From JBPCOI01 sp051000395 (GTDB taxonomy: Bacteria; Actinomycetota; Actinomycetes; Mycobacteriales; Jatrophihabitantaceae), in NCBI GenBank assembly GCA_051000395.1, contig JBPCOI010000079.1, positions 1 to 28,426 on the forward strand: a DNA stretch of 28,426 nt, given 5' to 3'. How positions within the stretch are numbered: the stretch's first letter is position 1; each line of letters starts with the position of its first letter. Of the stretch, positions 6,987-13,860 are shown in pieces. The notes beneath the pieces are model-generated. The model worked only from the letters and a program-made list of their open reading frames with translations, had not been told where the DNA came from and ran no database searches. The translations under genes and the position numbers were made by a program.

Positions 6987-7861
6987 GCGCGCCGACCAGC
7001 GAGCACTGTTACCGGCACCCGAACCGGGAGACGCTGGTGCGCTGCACCCGCTGCGAGCGCCCGATCTGCCCCGACTGCATGCGCGAGGCGCCGGTCGGCT
7101 TCCACTGTCCGGACGACGCGGGCCTGGCCCGCAAGACCGCCCGCCCGCAGCGCACCTCGCTCGGCGCTCGGCTACGCGACTCACCGCCTTACGTCACCGG
7201 CAGCCTCGTCACGCTGAACGTGATCGTCTACCTGGTCACCGGGCTGCAGTCGGTGCACGGGATCGACCAGCCGGCTGCCACGCCTAGCGGCGGCGGCCTT
7301 TTCGACGCCTGGCAACTGCAGCCGGCCGCGGTGTACGCCAACGATCAGTTCTACCGGCTGCTGACCTCCGCCTTCCTGCACCTGAGCTTGCTGCACATCG
7401 GCGCCAACATGCTGGCGCTGGTGATCGTCGGCCCACCGCTGGAACGCCTGCTCGGCCGCTGGCGGCTGCTCACCGTGTACCTGCTCGGCGCGCTCGGCGG
7501 ATCGGCCGCGGTCTACGCGTTCGGCAGCCCCGGGGTACCGGTCGTCGGCGCGTCCGGGGCGATCTTCGGGCTGTTCGCCGCCTGCCTGGTGCTGGTGCGG
7601 CGCCTGGGCCTCGACCTGCAGTGGCTCGTCGGGATCATCGTGCTGAACTTCGTGTTCACCTTCTCCGTCCAGGGCATCTCCCGGCTCGGCCACATCGGCG
7701 GCTTCGTGACCGGCGCCCTGGCCGCGCTCGCGCTCGCCGGGCTGCCACGCGTGCAGCACCGGATCAGGACGTCGACTCAGGCGGTCGGCCTGAGTGGCGT
7801 CGCGGTGCTGGTCGTGGTGGTCGTCGTGCTGCGGACGGCGACCGGCGGGGGCGCGCTCTGA
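6983..7861 (+). CDS. Rhomboid-family intramembrane serine protease with N-terminal zinc-binding domain
   Basis: A 292-residue protein. Residues 8-42 hold a Cys/His cluster (C9, H12, C21, C24, C29, C32, H41, C42) like the B-box-type zinc finger often fused to actinobacterial rhomboids. After a linker come about six or seven membrane helices with the rhomboid landmarks: HIGANM (oxyanion Asn142), GASGAIFGL (nucleophile Ser191) and GHIGGFVTG (His237). It should cut membrane protein substrates within the bilayer; targets are unknown. The start is taken as TTG 6983, overlapping the ppiA stop; no later in-frame start keeps the whole zinc finger. It is cotranscribed with ppiA. Confidence 0.93.
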   Translation: MSAPTSEHCYRHPNRETLVRCTRCERPICPDCMREAPVGFHCPDDAGLARKTARPQRTSLGARLRDSPPYVTGSLVTLNVIVYLVTGLQSVHGIDQPAATPSGGGLFDAWQLQPAAVYANDQFYRLLTSAFLHLSLLHIGANMLALVIVGPPLERLLGRWRLLTVYLLGALGGSAAVYAFGSPGVPVVGASGAIFGLFAACLVLVRRLGLDLQWLVGIIVLNFVFTFSVQGISRLGHIGGFVTGALAALALAGLPRVQHRIRTSTQAVGLSGVAVLVVVVVVLRTATGGGAL

Positions 7862-7875
7862 GGACGCAACGGGTG

Positions 7876-7897
7876 GGCCGACGCTAGGCCGACGCTA
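7876..7897. repeat. Tandem 11-bp repeat at the rhomboid / PH-domain gene junction
   Basis: GGCCGACGCTA occurs twice in direct succession (7876-7886, 7887-7897). Each copy carries a TAG on the minus strand, so the PH-domain gene has its real stop (7897-7895) and a duplicate in-frame-distance copy 11 nt further. It is probably a small slippage duplication. Confidence 0.6.
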
Positions 7898-8323
7898 GGC
7901 CGGTGGCGTGCGCGGGTCGGCGGCCAGCACCGCTCGGGCCACGTCGGCCGGGTCGGCGCCGAGCGCCCGCCGGCTGAACACGACCAGGATCGCGCCGGCG
8001 TCCACCTCGAGCGTCACGCTGCGCAGCCCGAGGCGTTCGCGGACGTCGGCGCGCACGTCCTCGACGTCCGCCCAGCTCAGGCGCACCCGTTCCAGCGGAG
8101 AGCGGATGGTCAGCCCGCGCGCGTCAGCCGCCAGCCGTGGCCAGAACACCAGGTCGGTGACCGCGTAGCCGGCGAGCACCAGTGCCGCGCCGCTGAACAG
8201 GATGCGGGCGCCGACATCGGTGCTCACCAGCACGACGGCGACGGCGGCCAGGGCGAATGCGGCGCTCAGGGCGGTGAGCCGGCGATCCGGCCCGAAGCGG
8301 CAGCCAGCGGGCACGTCGTCCAC
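7895..8323 (-). CDS. PH-domain (bPH_6-like) membrane protein
   Basis: A 142-residue protein with two adjacent membrane helices (about 17-34 and 41-60) followed by a small beta-rich domain (DARGLTIRSPLERVRLSWADVEDV..., about 67-130) typical of the bacterial PH domain found in Rv0010c. The function is unknown; genes of this type sit between ppiA and crgA in many actinobacteria, as here. Start GTG 8323 has only a weak Shine-Dalgarno, and the gene is 69 nt downstream of crgA on the same strand. Confidence 0.85.
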   Translation of the reverse strand: MDDVPAGCRFGPDRRLTALSAAFALAAVAVVLVSTDVGARILFSGAALVLAGYAVTDLVFWPRLAADARGLTIRSPLERVRLSWADVEDVRADVRERLGLRSVTLEVDAGAILVVFSRRALGADPADVARAVLAADPRTPPA

Positions 8324-8390
8324 AGGGTTATCCCGGGGTGGGGACGAGTTACAGCCGTGTAATCACAGGGGTGGACAACGCTGTGGACGC
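8316..8390. promoter_or_regulatory. Cluster of DnaA-box-like sites and a palindrome between crgA and the PH-domain gene
   Basis: Against the actinobacterial DnaA box TTGTCCACA the stretch holds TCGTCCACA (8316-8324, + strand, 8/9), TTGTCCACC (8378-8370, minus strand, 8/9) and GCGTCCACA (8390-8382, minus strand, 7/9). TTATCCCGG at 8328 is weaker. Between them lies the perfect inverted repeat TTACA-GCCG-TGTAA (8349-8362). The window is likely near oriC by gene order, but this is not dnaA-dnaN. DnaA binding is a hypothesis. Confidence 0.35.
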
Positions 8391-8392
8391 GC

Positions 8393-8671
8393 TCATCGCC
8401 ACCGGACCGCCATCACCAGGCCGACCAGCATGACACCGAAGCCAACGGCGAAGTTCCAGGAACCGAGGTCGGCCATGAACCCGATCCGCGGCGAGGTGCC
8501 GCTGCTGGTGAGGTAGTAGACGACGAGGTACGCCAGTCCCAGCAGCAGGACGCCCGCCATGACGGCCGGATACCAGGTGGGGCTCGGCGCCAGCGCCTTG
8601 CTCGGCGAGCTGGCCGAGGACGCCGAGCGGACCGGGGCGTCGCTCTTCTTGCGGACCTTTGACTTGGGCAC
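8393..8671 (-). CDS. crgA: Cell division protein CrgA
   Basis: A 92-residue protein with a basic N-terminus (MPKSKVRKKS, the conserved CrgA start), a Ser/Pro-rich linker, and two membrane helices (about 34-55 and 72-90) joined by a loop with the conserved GSWNFAVGFG. CrgA coordinates septal and peptidoglycan synthesis by binding FtsZ, FtsQ, FtsI and related proteins at the division site. Start GTG 8671 follows AGGAG with 6-nt spacing. It is divergent from the DUF881 gene. Confidence 0.95.
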   Translation of the reverse strand: MPKSKVRKKSDAPVRSASSASSPSKALAPSPTWYPAVMAGVLLLGLAYLVVYYLTSSGTSPRIGFMADLGSWNFAVGFGVMLVGLVMAVRWR

Positions 8672-8875
8672 GTCGATCTCCTGCTGGGGCGCCGCCTGAG
8701 CCAGAGCCGGGCGGTGGCCGCGGTGGCGGCCGACACCGGTTAGCGTAGACGCCTGGCCGCTCGGGGAGCGCCGCCACGGCTCCAGGATCGCGCGCCGGCC
8801 AGCCCCGGCACCGCGTCCGGCACGGTTCGGTAGCTCGGTACTGGCTCGATCGCGCGGGACGGAGGGTGGTGCCGG

Positions 8876-9628
8876 ATGCCAGTCGCCGCTCGCGAGCGCG
8901 CGGGACGCAGGTCACGAGCCTGGCGCGCCCTCGTCCCCGTCGTGTGCCTGATTGCCGGCGTCGGGTTCGCCGCCAGCGCCCGCGACTCGGCGGGAACGGA
9001 CTTGCGGCCCCCCGGCACCGCGAACCTCGCCGACCTCGTCCGCAATGCCGAGGCGCACGTGCAGAAGGCTGCGCGGGACCTCGCGGGCCTGCAGAAGCAG
9101 GTGACGGCAACGACCAACCTGGCCGGGCAGGGGAACTCGGCAGTGGCCGCCGCACAGCGTCGGGCGGAGCCGTTGCTGGTACCCGGCGGGCTCACGAAGG
9201 TCCATGGCCCGGGCATCGTGGTGATCCTGGACGACGCGCCGGCGCAACCTGCCGACACGTCCGTCGACCCCAATCAGCTCGTCGTGCACCAGTCGGATCT
9301 GCAGGCGGTCGTGAACGCGCTGTGGGCGGGCGGGGCGGAGGCCATGACGATCGCCGGGCAGCGGGTGATCGCGACGAGCGCCGTGCGGTGTGTGGGGAAT
9401 ACCCTGTTGCTCAACGGCGACGTGTTCTCTCCCCCGTTTCGGGTTGCGGCCATCGGTCCGTACCCGACAATGTTGAGCGAACTCAACGCCTCGCCCGGCG
9501 TCCGGCTCTTCGAGCAGGCGGCGAGCTACTACGGGCTCGGCTACACCGTCGGGTCCGTCGGCAGGCTCGATCTTCCCGCCTACAGCGGGTCGATCGGGTT
9601 GGCGTACGCGCGGGCGGGGACCAAGTGA
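8876..9628 (+). CDS. DUF881 family protein, single-pass extracytoplasmic
   Basis: A 250-residue protein with one N-terminal membrane helix (about 18-35) and a large outside domain. Family landmarks are the coiled N-terminal part (LADLVRNAEAHVQKAARDLAGLQKQV), LLVPGGLTKVHGPGIVVILDDAP, the VVNALWAGGAEAMTIAGQRV segment and GNTLLLNGDVFSPPF. DUF881 proteins are conserved beside crgA (Rv0012 in M. tuberculosis) and are suspected to act in envelope or division processes; the exact function is unknown. GGAGGG lies about 9 nt before the ATG. The stop overlaps the sortase start (GTGA). Confidence 0.93.
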   Translation: MPVAARERAGRRSRAWRALVPVVCLIAGVGFAASARDSAGTDLRPPGTANLADLVRNAEAHVQKAARDLAGLQKQVTATTNLAGQGNSAVAAAQRRAEPLLVPGGLTKVHGPGIVVILDDAPAQPADTSVDPNQLVVHQSDLQAVVNALWAGGAEAMTIAGQRVIATSAVRCVGNTLLLNGDVFSPPFRVAAIGPYPTMLSELNASPGVRLFEQAASYYGLGYTVGSVGRLDLPAYSGSIGLAYARAGTK

Positions 9629-10545
9629 GCGAGGCGGAAGCGATGTCCGAGGAGAAGACCGGCGCGGTCGCCGAGCAGGTACCCCCGCCGTCCGACCCCC
9701 CCATGCCCCCGACCGGAGGGTCTGGGGGCGCTGCCGGCGACGGGGATCCGCAGCGACGGCGGCACTCGGCCGGGGGAATGAGCTTCGGCGACAAGGTCCG
9801 GCTCGTCCTGCGCGGCGTCGGCCAGACCCTGATCACGTTCGGGCTGATCATCTTGCTGTTCGTCGTCTACGAGGTGTACGTGACGAACTGGTTCGCCAGC
9901 GCGGAGCAGGCAAAGGTGCACACCGCGCTCGAGCAGGAGTGGAAGCAGGGCAAGGACCCGCTGCTGCCGCTTCCAGACGGCGCGCTGGCCAGCCTGCCGC
10001 TCGGGACGGGTATCGCCAACATCTACATCCCGCGACTCGGGCGCGACTACGCCTGGACGATCGTGCAGGGCAGCACGACCCCGACCGACGCCCAGCTGGA
10101 ACAGGGCCCCGCGCACTACGGCAACACCGCGCTGCCCGGGCAGGTCGGCAACTTCGCCGTCGCAGGGCACCGGGTCGGCAAGGGGGAGCCGTTCCTGAAC
10201 CTGGACAAGCTGCGCGTCGGCGATGCGGTGATCATCGAGACCAAATCCGAGTGGTACGTGTACCGGGTCAAGGGCCGCGACCACAACAGCCTCACGGCGA
10301 AGGACGCCGACGGCATCGCCGGTCGTGAGATCGTCACGCCGGACAACACGACCGTGACGCTGCCGGTCCCGGACCATCCCGGCGCGAAGCCCACCGAGGC
10401 GCTCATGACGATGACGACGTGCACCCCCAAGTTCACGGCGGACTTCCGCATGATCGTCTTCTCGGTGCTCAGCGCCAAGCTGCCCCGGACCAGCAACCAG
10501 AAGCCGCCGGCGATCGTCGCGCTCTACGCTCAGGCGGGTAGCTGA
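9625..10545 (+). CDS. srtE: Class E sortase
   Basis: A 306-residue membrane transpeptidase that joins secreted proteins (LAxTG-type sorting signals in class E) to peptidoglycan. A long proline/glycine-rich cytoplasmic segment (1-55) precedes one membrane helix (about 66-86). Catalytic residues: His182 in FAVAGHR, Cys266 in TMTTCTPKFTADFR and Arg275 in the same motif. The GTG at 9625 overlaps the DUF881 stop (GTGA); ATG 9643 is the alternative start. No sortase substrate with an LPxTG-like tail was seen in the window. Confidence 0.93.
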   Translation: MSEAEAMSEEKTGAVAEQVPPPSDPPMPPTGGSGGAAGDGDPQRRRHSAGGMSFGDKVRLVLRGVGQTLITFGLIILLFVVYEVYVTNWFASAEQAKVHTALEQEWKQGKDPLLPLPDGALASLPLGTGIANIYIPRLGRDYAWTIVQGSTTPTDAQLEQGPAHYGNTALPGQVGNFAVAGHRVGKGEPFLNLDKLRVGDAVIIETKSEWYVYRVKGRDHNSLTAKDADGIAGREIVTPDNTTVTLPVPDHPGAKPTEALMTMTTCTPKFTADFRMIVFSVLSAKLPRTSNQKPPAIVALYAQAGS

Positions 10546-10709
10546 TGTACGTCTGGATCTGGCGCCACCTGCCCGGGATGGTCGCTGTCAAACTGGTGCA
10601 GGTGCTCTTCCTCGTCCTCGCCGTCACCGCGTTGCTGATGTTCGTGGTGTTCCCGTGGATCGAGCCGCACCTGCCGATCAGCCAGGTGACGGTGCCGGGC
10701 GAGAAGTGA
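10545..10709 (+). CDS. 54-residue membrane protein between sortase and pabA
   Basis: A short gene, easy to miss. It starts MYVWIWRHLPG, has one strong membrane helix (VQVLFLVLAVTALLMFVVF, about 18-36) and ends with a short outside tail, PISQVTVPGEK. Its ATG overlaps the sortase stop by one base (TGATG) and its stop overlaps the pabA GTG (GTGA), so it is embedded in the translationally coupled chain and very likely real. Similar tiny proteins occur at this position in other actinobacteria; the function is unknown, perhaps linked to sortase or division. Confidence 0.85.
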   Translation: MYVWIWRHLPGMVAVKLVQVLFLVLAVTALLMFVVFPWIEPHLPISQVTVPGEK

Positions 10710-11362
10710 CCAGGATCCTGGTCGTCGACAACTACGACAGCTTCGTCTACAACCTGGTCCAGTACCTCGCCCAGCTCGGCGCCGAGGTGATGGTGCGGCG
10801 CAACGACGCAGTCGAGCCGGACGAGCTGGATTGCCTCGGCCTCGACGGGGTGCTCATCTCGCCCGGCCCGGGGATACCGCAGGACGCCGGCGTGTCGATG
10901 CCGCTCGTGCGTGCCTGCGCCACACGTTCGCTTCCGCTGTTCGGCGTCTGCCTCGGCCACCAGGCCATCGGCGCGGCTTTCGGCGCACCGATCATCCGGC
11001 TACCGGAGCTGCTGCACGGCAAGACGAGCGAGATCCTCCACGACGGGACCGGCGTGCTGGCCGGCCTGCCGTCGCCGTTCACGGCCACCCGCTATCACTC
11101 GCTCGCCGTCGAGCCGGCCGCGCTGCCGCCGGAGATCGTGGTGAACGGACGGACGGCGAGCGGCGTGGTGATGGCGCTGCGGCACGAGTCGCTTCCGATC
11201 GACGGCGTGCAGTTCCATCCCGAGTCGGTGCTTACCCAGGGCGGGCACCGGATGGTCGCGAACTGGCTGCGGCGCTGCGGCGGATCGGTCGACGCCGGGC
11301 GCGTCGACGCGCTCGGCGCGGAGATGGACGCCCTGCGCGGGAGCGCTTTCGCGGGCGCGTGA
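10706..11362 (+). CDS. pabA: Glutamine amidotransferase subunit of aminodeoxychorismate / anthranilate synthase
   Basis: A 218-residue class I glutamine amidotransferase supplying ammonia to PabB (p-aminobenzoate for folate) and/or TrpE (anthranilate for tryptophan). The triad is Cys82 (FGVCLGHQ), His171 and Glu173 (QFHPES); the start ILVVDNYDSFVYNLVQYL and SPGPGIPQDAG are standard. GTG 10706 overlaps the preceding stop. It is the equivalent of Rv0013 (trpG/pabA) by position; no trpE or trpD is near, so a PabA role is more likely, possibly amphibolic. Confidence 0.95.
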   Translation: MTRILVVDNYDSFVYNLVQYLAQLGAEVMVRRNDAVEPDELDCLGLDGVLISPGPGIPQDAGVSMPLVRACATRSLPLFGVCLGHQAIGAAFGAPIIRLPELLHGKTSEILHDGTGVLAGLPSPFTATRYHSLAVEPAALPPEIVVNGRTASGVVMALRHESLPIDGVQFHPESVLTQGGHRMVANWLRRCGGSVDAGRVDALGAEMDALRGSAFAGA

Positions 11363-11416
11363 CGGCCTCGAGAATCCGGGGCGGGCGGCAGCGACGAACC
11401 CAGTGCAGGAGGCGCC

Positions 11417-12328
11417 ATGGACACGATCAGCTTCGACAGCCACGGGACGAGGTGTGCCGCGTGGTACCTACCGGCCGAGTCCGAGGAGCTCGCGACGGCC
11501 GCAGGGCGTCCGTGCGTGGTGATGGGCCACGGTTTCGGGGCGACCCGTGACGCCGGGCTGCTGCCGTTCGCGGAGCGGTTCGCGGCAGCCGGCTGCGACG
11601 TGCTCGTCTTCGACTACCGCGGCTACGGCACGTCTGAGGGCAACCCGCGTCAGGACGTCAACCACCGCAGGCATCGCCAGGACTACCACGCGGCCGTGGC
11701 CAAGGCACGATCAACGGCCGGGGTCGACCCGTCGCGGATCGTGGTGTGGGGCTCGTCCTATTCCGGCGGCCACGTGGTGGCGGTCGCGGCGCACGACCCG
11801 TCCGTCGCGGCGGTGATCTCGCAGGGTGCGGCGATGGACGGACTCGCCGCCCTGCGCGGCGTGGAGAAGGCGTCCGGGTCGGGCAAGGTGCTGGCGATGA
11901 CGGCGGCCGGCCTGCGTGATCTCGGCCGGCAGCTGACTCGGCGTGCACCGCTGCTGGTGCCGGTGATCGGCGAACCCGGTTCGAACGCGACGATCACGGC
12001 CGCAGGAGGTGTCGAGGGGTACCGGGCCATCATGGGTCCCACGTTCCGCAACGAGATGTGCGCTCGCGGCCTGCTGCGGATCGCGCTGAACCGGCCGGTG
12101 ACCCTGGCCGCCAAGCTGCGCTGCCCGATCCTGCTGGTCGTGGCCGAGCGGGACAACATCGCGCCCGTGGCCGCTGTGCACGAGGTCGCGCGGCGGGCAG
12201 GTGCGCTGGCGCAGGTGGAGTCCTTCGAGTGCGGGCACTTCGACATCTACGTCGGCGCGGTGTTGGAGAAGTCGGTATCCGCGCAGGTCGAGTTCCTGCG
12301 TCGGCACCTGAGCGCCCGAGCCGCCTGA
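11417..12328 (+). CDS. Alpha/beta-hydrolase family protein
   Basis: A 303-residue soluble alpha/beta hydrolase. It has MGHGFGATRDAG (oxyanion loop), FDYRGYGTSEG, the nucleophile elbow WGSSYSGGHV (Ser114 the likely nucleophile), LLVVAERDNIAP (acid Asp) and FECGHFDIY (catalytic His). The family includes esterases, thioesterases and peptidase-like enzymes; the substrate cannot be read from the sequence. AGGAGG lies 4 nt before the ATG. The gene occupies the position where pknB normally lies, after pabA. It converges with the next gene (9-nt gap). Confidence 0.9.
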   Translation: MDTISFDSHGTRCAAWYLPAESEELATAAGRPCVVMGHGFGATRDAGLLPFAERFAAAGCDVLVFDYRGYGTSEGNPRQDVNHRRHRQDYHAAVAKARSTAGVDPSRIVVWGSSYSGGHVVAVAAHDPSVAAVISQGAAMDGLAALRGVEKASGSGKVLAMTAAGLRDLGRQLTRRAPLLVPVIGEPGSNATITAAGGVEGYRAIMGPTFRNEMCARGLLRIALNRPVTLAAKLRCPILLVVAERDNIAPVAAVHEVARRAGALAQVESFECGHFDIYVGAVLEKSVSAQVEFLRRHLSARAA

Positions 12329-12337
12329 GCCGGGCAG

Positions 12338-12622
12338 CTACTTGCGTAGTGCGAAGACGATCAGCACCACGCCGACGACGGTGACAATGGTTCCGGCCAC
12401 CCGAGCCACGACCAGCCCGGCGTTGCTGGGCTGCAGCGCGTCGCGATTCTTGAACTGCCACCGCGACATGCGCCAGGCCAGGTCGGGCTTGGCCGCCTGG
12501 GCAACGCCCACGACGACGAACAACACCCCGATGACGAGCCTTGCGATCGGGCTGTGGCTCCCGCCGGACGAGGCGGTCGCCGGTGCCGAGAGCTGATGGA
12601 CGTAGCTGAGCGCAGCGAACAC
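12338..12622 (-). CDS. Small two-helix membrane protein, unknown function
   Basis: A 94-residue protein with membrane helices at about 26-43 and 70-91, joined by a conserved-looking basic loop WRMSRWQFKNRDALQPSNA. This WQ-(Y/F)-KN...PS loop between two helices is characteristic of a small actinobacterial membrane family (DUF6199-like, from memory). GTG 12622 is preceded by TAGGAGA with good spacing. Between it and the divergent VOC gene lie 147 nt in which I see no further feature. Confidence 0.75.
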   Translation of the reverse strand: MFAALSYVHQLSAPATASSGGSHSPIARLVIGVLFVVVGVAQAAKPDLAWRMSRWQFKNRDALQPSNAGLVVARVAGTIVTVVGVVLIVFALRK

Positions 12623-12769
12623 GCGGTCTCCTACGATCGTCTCGGGAGGTACAGCAGACGGCCCCGCTGCCTGTGCCGCTAGACCCGACCACACGCGCCC
12701 GCGCAGCGCAAATGCAGAGCCGAGCGGGTGCCCGGTAGCCAGTGATGGCTTCGACGTCGAGGAGCGGCG

Positions 12770-13165
12770 ATGGCAGCCGAGATCCAGTTCCACCAGGTCG
12801 CCCCGGTCATCCCGGTCCGTGACCTGGACGCGGCGCTCGAGCGCTACCGCCGCCTCGGCTTCGCGACCCATGCCTACGACGGAGCCGACCGCTACGGCTA
12901 CGCCGATCGGGGTTCGGTCTCGCTGCACCTCACGGAGTGGGATCAACACGACCCGGCCCGCGACGGGGCGGTCGTCTACCTCTACGTCTCCGACGCCGAT
13001 GCCCTGCATGCCGAGTGGAGCCGTGCCGGTGCCGGGGGCCGGTTGACGGCTGCGCACGACACCCCCTACCGGTTGCGCGAGTTCGCGTTCGTCGACTCCG
13101 ACGGCACCGCGCACCGGGTCGGCTCGCCGCTGACCGCTTCGTCGGGGTCGGCGGCTCCTACCTGA
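12770..13165 (+). CDS. VOC-superfamily protein, bleomycin-resistance/glyoxalase-like
   Basis: A 131-residue protein of the vicinal oxygen chelate fold with two beta-alpha-beta units: VAPVIPVRDLDAALERYRRLGF at the start and VYLYVSDADALHAEWSRAG, then REFAFVDSDGTAHRVG at the end. The size and the DSDG...R(V/I)G ending are like ShBle-type drug-binding proteins, which bind rather than cut bleomycin-class compounds; many relatives have unknown ligands. Clear metal ligands are not obvious. GAGGAG precedes the ATG. The resistance role is only a possibility. Confidence 0.85.
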   Translation: MAAEIQFHQVAPVIPVRDLDAALERYRRLGFATHAYDGADRYGYADRGSVSLHLTEWDQHDPARDGAVVYLYVSDADALHAEWSRAGAGGRLTAAHDTPYRLREFAFVDSDGTAHRVGSPLTASSGSAAPT

Positions 13166-13258
13166 CCGACGAGCTGATCGACACTCCGTCCTTGGCAACC
13201 CACCCGCTAACGATGGGTGGCACCAGGCAGATCTGCAGGGGGGCGCGCCGTCGGTCAG
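13162..13258. terminator. Structured bidirectional terminator region between convergent VOC and HhH-GPD genes
   Basis: CTGACCGACG (13162-13171) and its exact complement CGTCGGTCAG (13249-13258) flank the region; each contains the stop codon of its gene. Inside are the hairpin CCACCC-N9-GGGTGG (13200-13220) and a short GCAGATCTGC palindrome just after it. Nested stems between two converging genes fit termination in both directions. Confidence 0.6.
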
Positions 13259-13818
13259 GACCCTTGAGCGGCCGCCTTGAGCTGCTTCTTGTACGCGCGC
13301 ACCTCGCGCAGCGTCGTCGCGTCGACGATGTCGGCAACGGAGCGGCGCGCGCCGTCCAGGCCGAAGTCGCCGGCGGCCTGACGCCAGCCACGCGGACGCA
13401 CGCCGAACTGTTTGCCGAGCAGCGCGGTGAAGATCCGGGCCTTCTGCTCGCCGAAGCCGGGCAGCGCCGCAATCCGCTCGCGCAGCTGGGTGCCCGAGGT
13501 GGCGCCCGTCCAGACGGCAGCCGGGTCGGCGTCGTAGCGCTCGACGATCATCCGGGCGAGCTCCTGCACGCGCTTGGACATCGCCACCGGGAACCGGTGC
13601 AGCGCGGGCGGCACCCGGAAGATCTCGCCCAGGTCCTGCGCGTCGTGCTCGGCGATAGCGTGCACGTCCAGCGTGCCGCCGAGTCGCTCGCGCAGCACCT
13701 GTGGTGAGGTGAACGCCTTCTCCAGCGGGATCTGCTGGTCGAGCACCATGCCGATCAGCAGGGCGAACGGGTCGCGGTCCAGCAGCTCGTTTGCCTCGGG
13801 GGAACTGGCCAGGTACAT
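13255..13818 (-). CDS. HhH-GPD superfamily base-excision repair protein
   Basis: A 187-residue protein of the HhH-GPD DNA glycosylase superfamily, matching the actinobacterial group known as TIGR03252. It contains LIGMVLDQQIPLEKAFTSP, typical of the AlkA/EndoIII helical core, and the helix-hairpin-helix LRERIAALPGFGEQKARIF (about 112-130). The catalytic Asp expected ~15-20 residues later may be in QAAGDFG. No FeS cysteines are present. It would remove damaged bases; the lesion type is unknown. It follows hutU on the same strand (42-nt gap), but hutU ends with TAG and no coupling is seen. Confidence 0.88.
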   Translation of the reverse strand: MYLASSPEANELLDRDPFALLIGMVLDQQIPLEKAFTSPQVLRERLGGTLDVHAIAEHDAQDLGEIFRVPPALHRFPVAMSKRVQELARMIVERYDADPAAVWTGATSGTQLRERIAALPGFGEQKARIFTALLGKQFGVRPRGWRQAAGDFGLDGARRSVADIVDATTLREVRAYKKQLKAAAQGS

Positions 13819-13860
13819 GCGTCCATCCTCGGCCCTGGCGAGGGTTGCGTCGAATGCGGT

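Noticed and set aside
8321..8392. A chromosomal origin (oriC)
   Set aside because: Only three or four imperfect DnaA boxes, no AT-rich unwinding element, and no dnaA or dnaN next to it.
8349..8396. A relay ORF from the crgA stop (ATGA at 8396) towards the PH-domain gene
   Set aside because: It ends with TAA at 8351-8349, 25 nt short of the PH start at 8323, so the bridge is incomplete; counted as negative.
12770..13165. A specific bleomycin resistance gene
   Set aside because: Only the VOC fold and general Ble-like features are visible; ligand residues cannot be confirmed, so it is left as VOC family.
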